Positions 9,608 through 20,208 of a stretch of DNA of 64,000 nucleotides are shown here, one piece after another. The notes beneath the pieces are model-generated. The model made no database searches. It saw nothing but the letters and a program-made list of their open reading frames with translations, and was not told the DNA's origin. This DNA is from an uncultured Bacteroides sp. Its GTDB lineage: Bacteria; Bacteroidota; Bacteroidia; Bacteroidales; Bacteroidaceae. The stretch covers positions 1-64,000 of the forward strand of contig CAMTOV010000002.1 in the NCBI GenBank assembly GCA_947074235.1, in the 5' to 3' direction. Each line of letters starts with the position of its first letter. Within the stretch, counting starts at the first letter, position 1. A program made the translations under genes and the position numbers.

Positions 9608-12133
9608 TTATTTCCACGTAGCTTTTAATGTATGGAGTAGAGTTGAATTTGCCCAACCTGATCCTGTATGCTGAATAGCAATTCCTCCCCAACTAGATGC
9701 ATCATCCATTTCGCTTTCAAGGTTTACAGTTTTATGAAGCATAGGGTTATCACTCTCTCTTATCTCTGCTGTAGTTTTTATTTCTGCAAATAGCCTATTC
9801 CCTTTTGTTTTTACTGTTATGTTACATAGTGGCAGATAGCAGATGCCAGTAATAGCTTCGCTTATTTGCCTGGTTTCTCCTTTTGTATATTTTACTAAAT
9901 AGAAATCTACTGCATTGTGAAACTTGGTAGTTCTAATAATACGTAATCCATAACCAGTTAGTGTTTTGGTGTCAAATTTAATGCATATATCCATGTACTG
10001 ACCAGTTGCGCTACCAAACCCTTGGCCTATTTGTTTGCAGGGAGCAACAGATAGATTTACAACCATATCTTTATATTCTCTGTTTATAGGAGTGAACATT
10101 AAACGTGCACCTTTTGATGTTTGTAATAATCCACTATAATTGCGAGCTCCATCATATCCTTTACCGTAATGCCAATTCTGTATGCTATCTGCCTTCCATT
10201 CGGTATAATAGGAGGTATCTGTAGGTTTATATCCATCTACCGTCCAAAAACCAGGTATTATTAGAGGCTGCTGAATTTCGGGGAAATCTATGAAATTGGT
10301 GAAATAATCATAATCATTATCTACATCGCTCTCCTTTATTATTTTTTCCCATAAAACTCTTTTTTTATCACCTTCTATACTTTTACTATGTTTTGGAGAT
10401 ATCTCTGCCATAATATAATAGCCTACATCATTTAAAGATAGCGAATAGTTTTTTACTGCTTTATTCAATCTACTCACTTTGATCGGAATGGCATTATCTC
10501 CATTTTTAGAAGTACATCTATACCAAGTAATGTTAGATTCGTCTGTTTTATCTTGAAGATTTAAAAGATATTGTAATGAAAGCTCATTATTTCTATTCAA
10601 AATGATTTTAGGATTTTTCTTGAAAGTTGGCGCTTCCATCATTTTAGGTTCTGCCACTAGGGTTACGGCTGCTTCCAGTCCATAATCTGATTTTATGTTA
10701 ATCACAGTGGTTGTAGCAGTATCCGAGTCATTGATGCAATAAATTGATTTCTTATTATTTTTGCCATCTATTTTAAATAATGACGGATCATATTCCCATT
10801 TCAAATTGGGGGTGAAACTATTATATCCTCCTAGCATTTTAGCAATAGCGATAATAGTTCCACCTATTTTTTCGGCTTGTACAGTATCTATATTGCATAT
10901 AGCACTGAGATGTGTAGGTAATTTAATTAGTTCTATGCCAAGATTGTTTTGCGCAGCATGGATGTTGTGTTTAACTTCCATAGGATCCCAATCGTCATTT
11001 CCTGCAAGCAGATTGTAGGTATTGTATATTATTTCATCATTATGCATTATTTTATATGCATTAAGAAGAGGAGTGTTCGTTATATCAACAGTAACATCAG
11101 GATTTTCCTCATCTATAATGATGGATGCTTCATTGTGAGTTACATTTGATTGATAAAATCTCTTATCTAAAGATGGTTCTTGATGCCAGCCAATATATAT
11201 CGGGTGATCTGAATGAAAGCGAGAATCAATCACAGTGACAGGTCCGTTGCTCTTAACGAAATACTGGTATCTGTTAGTCTTTAAATTAAAATCACAGTTT
11301 AGAAAAATGGCTCCTCCTTGTGGTTGAGTTGAATAAAAAGGTTTTGATCCGTAAAAAGTAAAGTTGCAATTTAAGTAGACTCCACTTTCGCATAAAGCAT
11401 CATCGGTCATCTCAAAATAGCATTGATTGAAAAGTGCTCTTTTTGAACCAGACATGGGACATAAATTTAATCTACTTAAGAAGTGAACATTGTGAGCTTG
11501 ATTTTTATCGCCTCGAGCAATCAACAACTGAGCTTGGGTAATGGCATTCATGCGACGTTTACGATTTAACTCAGTTTTCAAGGGATAGATTAAATCAATA
11601 TTACAATAATTGCCTAGAGTTATATTATGAAGTTGCAATCCATCGCCAACATAATCTATAAGAGTAAAATTCCCATCAGCACCCTGAGACTGACCACGGT
11701 TGGCTGACAACACCACATTGGCAGGATTTTGAGTTAAACCATATAGCTTGAGCCAGGGACAATTAATGGTTAAAGCAAATGGGATGCCTTGTTGGGCCAA
11801 AGGTCTGCGAATTTGTTCATCATCGGGATTATCTATCCAGTATACATAAGGAGCTATGTATATAGTCATAGGTTCGTCTTCACTTCCAGCTTTAAGGTTT
11901 TTTACTGCTTCATTAAAGGAGTTAAAAACATATGGCAAAAGTTCTACTTCTTCCTTGTTTAATGAGCCGTCAACAAACAATGCTTTCTCATTTAATGTAA
12001 TGGTGTCTCCTCGATAGATGATATAATCATTGTGAAAATTTATAGGATCAGTACTATCAATAGGGATATAATTTTGGCTATTGGCAGATATCGATATAAT
12101 TAAAATAATGGTAAAAATAAAATATTTCATCAT
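9608..12133 (-). CDS. Secreted beta-helix protein (pectin methylesterase-like N-terminal half) with C-terminal beta-sandwich region
   Basis: Signal peptide; repeated beta-helix rungs (GNFTLIDYVGDGLQLHNITLGNYCNIDL...ALFNQCYFEMTDDALCESGVYLNCNF); C-terminal LamG/DUF1080-like segment. Confidence 0.55.
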   Translation of the reverse strand: MMKYFIFTIILIISISANSQNYIPIDSTDPINFHNDYIIYRGDTITLNEKALFVDGSLNKEEVELLPYVFNSFNEAVKNLKAGSEDEPMTIYIAPYVYWIDNPDDEQIRRPLAQQGIPFALTINCPWLKLYGLTQNPANVVLSANRGQSQGADGNFTLIDYVGDGLQLHNITLGNYCNIDLIYPLKTELNRKRRMNAITQAQLLIARGDKNQAHNVHFLSRLNLCPMSGSKRALFNQCYFEMTDDALCESGVYLNCNFTFYGSKPFYSTQPQGGAIFLNCDFNLKTNRYQYFVKSNGPVTVIDSRFHSDHPIYIGWHQEPSLDKRFYQSNVTHNEASIIIDEENPDVTVDITNTPLLNAYKIMHNDEIIYNTYNLLAGNDDWDPMEVKHNIHAAQNNLGIELIKLPTHLSAICNIDTVQAEKIGGTIIAIAKMLGGYNSFTPNLKWEYDPSLFKIDGKNNKKSIYCINDSDTATTTVINIKSDYGLEAAVTLVAEPKMMEAPTFKKNPKIILNRNNELSLQYLLNLQDKTDESNITWYRCTSKNGDNAIPIKVSRLNKAVKNYSLSLNDVGYYIMAEISPKHSKSIEGDKKRVLWEKIIKESDVDNDYDYFTNFIDFPEIQQPLIIPGFWTVDGYKPTDTSYYTEWKADSIQNWHYGKGYDGARNYSGLLQTSKGARLMFTPINREYKDMVVNLSVAPCKQIGQGFGSATGQYMDICIKFDTKTLTGYGLRIIRTTKFHNAVDFYLVKYTKGETRQISEAITGICYLPLCNITVKTKGNRLFAEIKTTAEIRESDNPMLHKTVNLESEMDDASSWGGIAIQHTGSGWANSTLLHTLKATWK

Positions 12134-12394
12134 AGTATAATATTATTTCCACTAAAGCAAAGGTGATTGTATTGTCTACATCAATTATATATTTTACAGA
12201 AACTATCAATGGCCTATCGTGTATTAATTGATAATATCATGGATATAATTTGTAAATAGACATTTATAATTGCTTGTAAATATATCAATTATAAAAATGA
12301 AATTGTTAATTTGGCACTCAATAATTAAATGATTTAGTTTATAAAATCATTTGGGAAAGTAATATTATTGAAATCACTTATTAAATATCATGAA

Positions 12395-14707
12395 ATGAAG
12401 AAGACAACCATTGTTATCGGTCTAGCGCTGCTATCTACTACATTGGCAGCTCAAATTAAACTAACTCCTAAAAACATTGACAATGTTATTAAGGAAATGA
12501 CTATCGAAGAAAAAGCAAATATGCTGGTAGGTTATTCTTTTGGTAAATCTTATTGGGGACTACCCACTAATCCTGATCCAAATGCGGGAGCTATTGTGCT
12601 AGGTGCTGCAGGAAATACTGCTAAAATCGACAGATTAGGCATTCCTCATACGGTGCTTGCTGATGGCCCTGCAGGATTGCATGTATCTGCTGAACGCCCA
12701 GGTGACCCTAATAAATATTATTGCTCAGGCTTTCCTATTGGTTCGCTATTATCATCTACATGGGATGTTGATTTAGTAGAGAATATAGGCGAAGTATTTG
12801 GTAAGGAAATTAAAGAATATGGTGTGGATGTAATACTTGGTCCTGGAATGAACCTAATGCGTAATCCTCTTTGTGGTCGTAATTTTGAGTATTACTCAGA
12901 AGATCCTTATTTGAGTGGATTGATTGCTGCTGCCATTATTAACGGTATACAAAGTAATGGTGTAGGTGTATCTCCCAAACATTTTGCGGTGAATAATCAA
13001 GAAGGTAATCGTAATTTCAATAATGCCATTTTGAGCCAACGTGTATTGCGTGAACTTTATTTGAAAGGTTTCGAAATCATGGTTAAGAAGAGTCAACCAT
13101 GGACAATCATGAGTAGCTATAACTTTATAAATGGCGACTATACTCAAGAGAGTTATGAATTACTGACTACCATTTTACGCGATGAATGGGGCTTTAAAAA
13201 TATCGTTCTTACCGATTGGACTAATACTCGTAACACTGCAGCACAGGTACATGCTGGAAATGATTTGTTAACACCTGGAAATTCTGAACAGATTGCTCAA
13301 ATTATCGAAGGACTTGAAAATGGAACTATTGCTATGTCGGATGTTGATCGTAATCTAAAACGCATTTTAGAATATGTAGTAAAAACACCTCGTTTTCAAG
13401 GTTATGAGTATTCTAATAACCCCGACTTAGAAGCACATGCAGCAATTATTCGCAAAGCTGCACCCGAAGGAATGGTATTGCTAAAGAATAATGATAATAT
13501 ATTGCCCTTGGATGGTTCAAAGAAGAAAGTAGCCCTTTTAGGTCACACATCTTATAATCTATATGCAGGTGGCACAGGCTCGGGTAATGTAAACAAACCT
13601 TATGTGGTTGATTTGGTAGAAGGGCTTAATAATGCTGGTATTATTATTGATGATACCTTAAACACTGTTTATAGTAAATATCGCGAATATGCTCATCATG
13701 CAGCAGAATCAGAAATGGGAGAGTTGACCTCTAATTCATATTTCCCACGCTCTCGTATAAAAGAGCCTCAAATGAATGATTATACTTATATACATGCGGC
13801 CGACAGAAGTGATTTTGCAATTGTCACTGTAGGTAGAAGTTCGGGCGAGGGTAGCGATCGTGCATCAGAGGATTTCAATATAAACCCTGACGAATTGGAT
13901 ATGTTGAAACAAACTTACGAAGCTTTTAATAAACGTGGCAAGAAGGTTATAGTTATTTTAAATGTGGGTGGTGTAATTGAAACTGCTCCTATTCAAAAAT
14001 ATGCAGATGCAATTCTCTTGGCTTGGCAACCTGGTTTAGAAGCTGGTAATAGTATAGTAGATGTTCTTACAGGTAAATCAACACCTTCTGGTAAATTACC
14101 TATGACTTGGCCAGTTACGTTGACTGATATTCCATCAACTAAAAACTTCCCTGATGGTTTCACTTGGAGAGAAGAAATGATGATGTCGCATGAGGACATC
14201 AATAAATTGCCCCATTTAGGAGAAACAAATTATGAAGAGGGAATGGATGTTGGCTATCGTTACTTCCAAACCTCAAACAAAGAAGTTTCTTATCCTTTTG
14301 GCTTTGGTATGTCGTATACTGATTTTGAATATAGCGATGCTAAAATTCAAAGAAAAGGAGATAAGTATATCGCTTCGGTTGTTGTGAAGAATACTGGAGA
14401 CTATCCAGGGAAAGAGGCTGTACAACTATATATTACAGCTCCTGAAGGTGATTTAGTAAAACCTGTATACGAATTGAAAGCGTTTGGTAAAACAAAGGAA
14501 TTACAACCAGGCCAGAGTCAAAGAGTAATTATGGAATTTACAAACTATGATTTAGCTTCTTACGATGAATCAAAACAAGCCTACGTAACCGATGCAGGAA
14601 ACTATGTGGCTCGTTTTGCAAGTTCGGCTGCCGATATTCGTCAGAATGTAGATTTTAAGGCCAAAGCTCAGGTTGTAAAGTGCCATGATGTTTTGGGAAT
14701 GAAATAA
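12395..14707 (+). CDS. Glycoside hydrolase family 3 (beta-glucosidase/xylosidase type)
   Basis: LADGPAGLHVSAERPGDPNKYYCSGFPIGSLLSSTWD, SPKHFAVNNQEGNR, IVLTDW, C-terminal FnIII-like domain; ATG 12395 gives a signal peptide MKKTTIVIGLALLSTTLAAQ. Confidence 0.9.
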   Translation: MKKTTIVIGLALLSTTLAAQIKLTPKNIDNVIKEMTIEEKANMLVGYSFGKSYWGLPTNPDPNAGAIVLGAAGNTAKIDRLGIPHTVLADGPAGLHVSAERPGDPNKYYCSGFPIGSLLSSTWDVDLVENIGEVFGKEIKEYGVDVILGPGMNLMRNPLCGRNFEYYSEDPYLSGLIAAAIINGIQSNGVGVSPKHFAVNNQEGNRNFNNAILSQRVLRELYLKGFEIMVKKSQPWTIMSSYNFINGDYTQESYELLTTILRDEWGFKNIVLTDWTNTRNTAAQVHAGNDLLTPGNSEQIAQIIEGLENGTIAMSDVDRNLKRILEYVVKTPRFQGYEYSNNPDLEAHAAIIRKAAPEGMVLLKNNDNILPLDGSKKKVALLGHTSYNLYAGGTGSGNVNKPYVVDLVEGLNNAGIIIDDTLNTVYSKYREYAHHAAESEMGELTSNSYFPRSRIKEPQMNDYTYIHAADRSDFAIVTVGRSSGEGSDRASEDFNINPDELDMLKQTYEAFNKRGKKVIVILNVGGVIETAPIQKYADAILLAWQPGLEAGNSIVDVLTGKSTPSGKLPMTWPVTLTDIPSTKNFPDGFTWREEMMMSHEDINKLPHLGETNYEEGMDVGYRYFQTSNKEVSYPFGFGMSYTDFEYSDAKIQRKGDKYIASVVVKNTGDYPGKEAVQLYITAPEGDLVKPVYELKAFGKTKELQPGQSQRVIMEFTNYDLASYDESKQAYVTDAGNYVARFASSAADIRQNVDFKAKAQVVKCHDVLGMK

Positions 14708-14726
14708 TGTTTGATAGAATATACTT

Positions 14727-15965
14727 ATGAACATTCTATATAAAAAGAATATTTTGTTTTTAATAGCCACGCTTTGTTGTTTAACATCTGTTGCACAACA
14801 AGCTTTATTTGGTGGCAATGAAATAGTTTCACCCGAGGTCAATAGTGATGGATTTGTAACCTTTCGCTTGTTTGCACCCAATGCAAAGCAAGTGCAAGTG
14901 ACAGGTGATTTTTTGCCAAACATCAAAGTTCAAACACCCTTTGGTGAAGTTGAACAACCTCAAACTATTGATATGGTTCAAGCAAATGGTGTATGGAGTT
15001 ATACTACTCCTACATCATTATCTCCAGAATTATATTCATATAAGTTTAAAGTTGACGGACTTGATTATCTTGATCCATCAAATGTATATATGTGTAGAGA
15101 CATTGCATCTTATACAAATATATTTATCGTGAGTAAGGAGAAAGGTGATAAAGGGGATTTATACAGCGTAAATGATGTGCCGCATGGCAATGTATCTAAG
15201 GTGTGGTATGATAGTCCTACATTGAAAATGAATCGTCGTATGACTGTTTATACGCCTCCCGGTTATGAAAAAGGAGATAAATACCCTGCTCTCTATTTAC
15301 TACATGGTGCTGGTGGCGATGAAGATGCTTGGGTTAGTTTAGGACGTGCCTCACAAGTATTAGATAATCTAATTGCAGCAGGAAAAATAGAGCCCATGAT
15401 TGTTGTGATGACTAATGGCAACCCTAACTGTGAGGCTGCTCCTGGTGAGTGGTCGAAAGGAATGTATAAACCATCCTTTATGGGACATATGAACCCAGCG
15501 CCAGTTGCTTCTATGGAAGAGAGTTTTATGGATGTAGTGAACTTTGTAGATAATAATTACAATGTATACACTGATAAACAACATAGAGCTATATGCGGTC
15601 TATCTATGGGTGGAGGTCATTCATTTAGCATCTCAAAACTATATCCTGAATTGTTTGACTATGTGGGTTTATTCTCGGCAGCTGTTTCTCTCAAAAACAA
15701 TTTTAGATTAGAGGAAACTTCTAATCCACAAAACGAAGCCGATCCTATTGTTGCCGAGCAACTGAAAGTAATGTTTGAGAATAATCCTAAGCTATATTGG
15801 ATAGCTATTGGTAATACCGATTTCTTGTATCAAGCCAATGAAACTTATCGTAACTACTTGGATTCAAAAGGGTATAAATATGAATATGTAGAAACCGACG
15901 GTGGTCATATTTGGCGAAATTGGCGTATTTATCTCACTACATTTGCTCAAAGGCTTTTTAAGTAA
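14727..15965 (+). CDS. Carbohydrate esterase family 1-type esterase with N-terminal E-set/CBM48-like domain
   Basis: FRLFAPNAKQVQVTGDF; YTPPGYEKGDKYPALYLLHGAGGDEDAW; CGLSMGGGHSF nucleophile elbow; catalytic-type GGHIWRNWR. Confidence 0.85.
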   Translation: MNILYKKNILFLIATLCCLTSVAQQALFGGNEIVSPEVNSDGFVTFRLFAPNAKQVQVTGDFLPNIKVQTPFGEVEQPQTIDMVQANGVWSYTTPTSLSPELYSYKFKVDGLDYLDPSNVYMCRDIASYTNIFIVSKEKGDKGDLYSVNDVPHGNVSKVWYDSPTLKMNRRMTVYTPPGYEKGDKYPALYLLHGAGGDEDAWVSLGRASQVLDNLIAAGKIEPMIVVMTNGNPNCEAAPGEWSKGMYKPSFMGHMNPAPVASMEESFMDVVNFVDNNYNVYTDKQHRAICGLSMGGGHSFSISKLYPELFDYVGLFSAAVSLKNNFRLEETSNPQNEADPIVAEQLKVMFENNPKLYWIAIGNTDFLYQANETYRNYLDSKGYKYEYVETDGGHIWRNWRIYLTTFAQRLFK

Positions 15966-15973
15966 ATTATATT

Positions 15974-16012
15974 TAATAAAGGAGGTGTCATTATGCATCT
16001 CCTTTATTTTTA
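15974..16012 (+). terminator. Rho-independent terminator-like hairpin
   Basis: AATAAAGGAG ... CTCCTTTATT followed by TTTT. Confidence 0.7.
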
Positions 16013-16121
16013 GATTGCTAATAATCAATTAATTACTTGTTGTAAAGTTTGCAAGTTATACTTATTTTCTTATCTTTAACCTGATAAACACTTCTGATAG
16101 CTTAATCTTATTTATTATTAT

Positions 16122-18605
16122 ATGAAAAACCAATACTTTGTAAAATGCTTTATTGCATTACTTATTGTTACCTTCAATTATACCAACACTAAAGCACAGG
16201 TAGTTATAAACGAGATCATGCAATCCAATCTCAACGTTATTATGGATGATTTGAATGATTATCCCGACTCGTGGGTGGAGCTGTATAATGCTGGGGATAA
16301 TGTAGTTAACCTTCAAAACTATGCTTTAGGAACTAAAAAGAAATATACTTCCAATTATTTGCTCCCATCTTACTCACTTCAACCTAAGTCTTTCGTAGTG
16401 ATATACTGTGATAAAGAGGGTAGTGGACTGCATGCTGATTTTAGAGTAGAGAGTGGTTCGAAAGGTAATTTATATTTATTTGATTCATCAGAAACTCAGA
16501 TTGATGCTATTACTAATTTGGCTGCTATGCCTTCGCCGGATGTAGCTTATGGTCGAACTACTGACGGTGGTCCAAATTGGAATTATTTTGTAACTCCAAC
16601 TCCCGGTAAAAGTAATATCACATCAGTTGCAACAGATGTGATTCTTCCCGCTCCTTTGTTTAGTGTGAAAGGTGGAGTGTTTACTTCTTCGTTTATGCTC
16701 TCAATTGCTAAGCCCGAGGATGCTCCATCTGATGCAGTTATAAGATACACCCTTGATGGGAGTGAACCAATTAAAACGAGTGCAGTGTTTTCTAATGGAG
16801 CCTCAATGAGTATTAGCTCCACAAAAGTTGTTCGTGCCAAGTTGTTCTCAGATAATGCTATTTCGCCTATGTCTACAACGCATACATATATTTTTCATGG
16901 GCGTAAAGTCACTCTACCAATTATTTCTGTTACAACAGATAAGAAGAATTTCTATGACGATTATATAGGCATTTATCATGATGGTAAATATTCACCAGGT
17001 ACAGAAAACTTTAGGTATAATTGGCGTAGACCTATCAATTTTGAATACTTTGACTTAGATGATAATAAAGAAGCTGTTTTGAATCAATTATGTGAAACTC
17101 GTGTTTCAGGTGGGGCATCGCGCGAAGCGCCTATGAAATCATTGATTGTATATAGTAATAAGCGATTCGGGACAAAAGATTTTGCTTATCCATTATTTAA
17201 TGATAAACCCGAAATTCCTATTAAATCTTTCTTGATGCGTAATGGGGGAAATGACTTTTTATGGGGACATATGAGAGATGCAGCCATTCAATTGATTTGT
17301 CATCGTGGTGGTATGGACATTGATTGGCAAGCTTATCAACCTACTATTTGGTATTTGAATGGATCATATATGGGCATCATCAATCTTCGCGAACGTAGCA
17401 ATGAAGATCATATTTATTCAAACTATAATAAGCTTGAAGATATTGATATGTTTGAGAACTGGGGAGAATTGAAATCGGGTACTTGGGACAATTTAAATGC
17501 ATTTCAAGAGTTCTATAGCAAATCTAATAATACCTATGAAGAATGGGAACAATGGATGGATGTGAGTGAGTTTATGAATATGTTCATTATCAATACATAT
17601 CATGTAAATTTAGACTTCCCAGGAAATAATATTGTGATGTGGAGACCCATAGCAGAAGGTGGACGTTGGCGATGGATTATAAAAGATACAGATTTTGGAC
17701 TTGGTTTGTATGATAGGCCATATACCTATAACTATTTAAACTTTATTCTTCGTACTGGAACCCATGAAGAGAACTGGGCTAATACTTGGGATGCAACCCG
17801 ATTATTCCGTAGATTGATTGGAAATGAACAATTTAAAAACGAATTTATCGACCGCTTTGCTGTAGCTCTGGGCGATTATCTTTGCAATGAATTTGGTGCT
17901 ACTATAATTGATAGCTTAAAAAATAATATAGCTTACGAATATCCATACTTCCGTTCTCGTTATTCGGATTATAACTCTTGGTTGAATTGGAATGATGAAA
18001 CAACAAAAATGAAAACATGGATGAGCAATCGTACAAATTATATGTATATTCATTTAAAAGATTACTTCAGCTTAGGAAATCTTGTTTCAATAAGAGTTAA
18101 TACAGCTACAAATTCTCCAAATGATGTAATGATTGACTTCAATGAGAACAAGTTAAGTCGTTCTTTTTTCAAAGGATATTTTTATACCAATAGAGAAATT
18201 CGTTTAAATGGGCAAGCTACTGCAAATGATAAAGAAGTGTCAGGTTGGAAATTAATTAAAACAATTAATGGAACTCAAACAACTGAAACAATCGTAGGCA
18301 ACTCTTTAACTTACACTATTCCTACTAATTGCACCTATCTTAATATCGATCCTATTTTAGATATTAAAACTAATATTGAAGATTCTCATTTATCCAAATG
18401 GAAAATTGTAAACGAAGATGATGGTGTGAGGCTGACGCAATTAGAAATAGGCTCGTTGGTTACTTTATATAATTCTAATGGGCAACTGATATTTTCTAAT
18501 ACAGCTGAAACAGATGAGATTAAAATATCGTTAGTAACAAAAGGTGTTTATATGATAAAAATAGCAAATGATAATAACTTTGAAACACAAAAAGTAGTGT
18601 TTTAA
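16122..18605 (+). CDS. CotH kinase family protein with N-terminal lamin-tail domain, chitobiase C-terminal-like domain and C-terminal sorting-like tail
   Basis: VVINEIMQSNLNVIMDDLNDYPDSWVELYNAGDNVVNLQNYAL (LTD); IRYTLDGSEP (CHB_HEX_C-like); YMGIINLRERSNEDHIYSNY and WRWIIKDTDFGLGL (CotH). Confidence 0.85.
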   Translation: MKNQYFVKCFIALLIVTFNYTNTKAQVVINEIMQSNLNVIMDDLNDYPDSWVELYNAGDNVVNLQNYALGTKKKYTSNYLLPSYSLQPKSFVVIYCDKEGSGLHADFRVESGSKGNLYLFDSSETQIDAITNLAAMPSPDVAYGRTTDGGPNWNYFVTPTPGKSNITSVATDVILPAPLFSVKGGVFTSSFMLSIAKPEDAPSDAVIRYTLDGSEPIKTSAVFSNGASMSISSTKVVRAKLFSDNAISPMSTTHTYIFHGRKVTLPIISVTTDKKNFYDDYIGIYHDGKYSPGTENFRYNWRRPINFEYFDLDDNKEAVLNQLCETRVSGGASREAPMKSLIVYSNKRFGTKDFAYPLFNDKPEIPIKSFLMRNGGNDFLWGHMRDAAIQLICHRGGMDIDWQAYQPTIWYLNGSYMGIINLRERSNEDHIYSNYNKLEDIDMFENWGELKSGTWDNLNAFQEFYSKSNNTYEEWEQWMDVSEFMNMFIINTYHVNLDFPGNNIVMWRPIAEGGRWRWIIKDTDFGLGLYDRPYTYNYLNFILRTGTHEENWANTWDATRLFRRLIGNEQFKNEFIDRFAVALGDYLCNEFGATIIDSLKNNIAYEYPYFRSRYSDYNSWLNWNDETTKMKTWMSNRTNYMYIHLKDYFSLGNLVSIRVNTATNSPNDVMIDFNENKLSRSFFKGYFYTNREIRLNGQATANDKEVSGWKLIKTINGTQTTETIVGNSLTYTIPTNCTYLNIDPILDIKTNIEDSHLSKWKIVNEDDGVRLTQLEIGSLVTLYNSNGQLIFSNTAETDEIKISLVTKGVYMIKIANDNNFETQKVVF

Positions 18606-20002
18606 ACTTTTATATTGTCACTGATATTTTTCCTCATACGTAGACTACTAATGAATACGGTAATTATAGCAATGCCACTAGCTATTAAAAAACAGGTAGC
18701 GGTGGCTTTGCTTTGCACAATAAAGCTAAAAAGCAAAGCTGCAAAGGTAGTACCAAATGTTTGGCCTATAAGCCTACCTAAACTAAGCATACCACTTGCA
18801 CCCCCTGAGCGTTTTGTTGGTGCCGATGCCATAATAAGACTGTTGTTGGGTGTTTGAAAAAGAGCGAACCCAATACCACAAACTGCTATACGCCACGCCA
18901 CATCTATATGTGATGAATCTGCGTGCAAGAATGACAATAACAATAATCCACCGCAAAAGATTATTAACCCTACACTACTCACCAATGCAGGTTTTACCTT
19001 TTCAATTAGAAAACCCGCCAGAGGTGCTGTAAATAGAGCCGCTGCTGGCCATGGTGTAAGTAGCAAACCTGTCATTACCTCTGTCAGCTTCATGGTGTTT
19101 TGCAAGAAAAAGGGGAGAGTAATCATAGCTAACATCTGGGCAATGAATGAAAAAATGGATGTGAATATAGAGAGCCTAAACATAGGAATGCGGAGCAAAT
19201 CAATCGGGAGTAAAGGTGATTCTTGATGCAACTGACGATGAATAAAATAATAACCAATACCTAATACTACTACCAATTGAATCATCAATCTCACTATCGA
19301 ACCATGATGTGCAAACCCATCAAGCGTATAGAATAATAGTCCAAACGTGATAGCGTTTGCAATTGCACTAATGTAGTCAAACTTCCTACTCTTGTCATGT
19401 TCGGTTTTTGGTAGATATTTGATACCAATTAAGAAGGCAATTATGGCCAATGGAATGTTAATTACGAATAACCAATGCCATGAACCGATGGCTAATATGC
19501 CACTGGCTATTGAAGGACCAGATGCAGCAGAGATTGAAACAATCATTGCATTAATACCCATACCACGACCTATTTGTGCTGCCGGAAATACTTTTTTTAT
19601 TAATGCTGTACTTACACTCATTATGGCAGATGCACTAAATCCTTGCAATATACGAGCCATAAATAAAGTGCTGAAAGAATCAGAGAGTGCACATACTAGT
19701 GATGTCACACTAAACATGGCAGTTCCAATCAGAAATATCTTTCTGCACCCCACAATTTCGGCAAGCGATGAAAATGAGAGAATACTAGCAACAATGGCCA
19801 ATTGATATCCATTTACAATCCAGGTAATGGTTGATGGTGATACCTTAAAATCTCTTGCTAAATTGGGCAATATGATGTTAACAATGTAACTATCAAGTAT
19901 AGACATGCAGACAGCACAACCTAAAGCAATTACAGCCCATGTGCGACAAGGCATCGGTAATCCATCTGTATAATCTTGATGAATATCACATTTATTTGAC
20001 AT
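18602..20002 (-). CDS. MFS transporter, DHA2/EmrB-QacA type
   Basis: Multi-pass; SILDSYIVNIILPNLARDF, TWIVNGYQL, GCRKIFLIGTAMFSVTSLVCALS, LARILQGFSASAIM. Confidence 0.88.
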   Translation of the reverse strand: MSNKCDIHQDYTDGLPMPCRTWAVIALGCAVCMSILDSYIVNIILPNLARDFKVSPSTITWIVNGYQLAIVASILSFSSLAEIVGCRKIFLIGTAMFSVTSLVCALSDSFSTLFMARILQGFSASAIMSVSTALIKKVFPAAQIGRGMGINAMIVSISAASGPSIASGILAIGSWHWLFVINIPLAIIAFLIGIKYLPKTEHDKSRKFDYISAIANAITFGLLFYTLDGFAHHGSIVRLMIQLVVVLGIGYYFIHRQLHQESPLLPIDLLRIPMFRLSIFTSIFSFIAQMLAMITLPFFLQNTMKLTEVMTGLLLTPWPAAALFTAPLAGFLIEKVKPALVSSVGLIIFCGGLLLLSFLHADSSHIDVAWRIAVCGIGFALFQTPNNSLIMASAPTKRSGGASGMLSLGRLIGQTFGTTFAALLFSFIVQSKATATCFLIASGIAIITVFISSLRMRKNISDNIKV

Positions 20003-20208
20003 GATTGAAAATTTATAGAATATCTATTATTAAATTATTGTAACAAAATAATCTTCTTTCAGTTTACATCCTCATTCTAAGTTTATCATTTTTTTATTAA
20101 ACAATCCATATATCAACTGTTTATATATCTAATAAAGTCAGCTCTCTAGGTATATAGAATCAATAATTTGCTGTAAATTTGCAAACTCAAATAAATAATA
20201 AGACGATT

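Noticed and set aside
12134-12394. Repeated AATTGATA/TATCAATT-like words upstream of GH3
   Set aside because: Very AT-rich region; short matches expected by chance and no regular spacing
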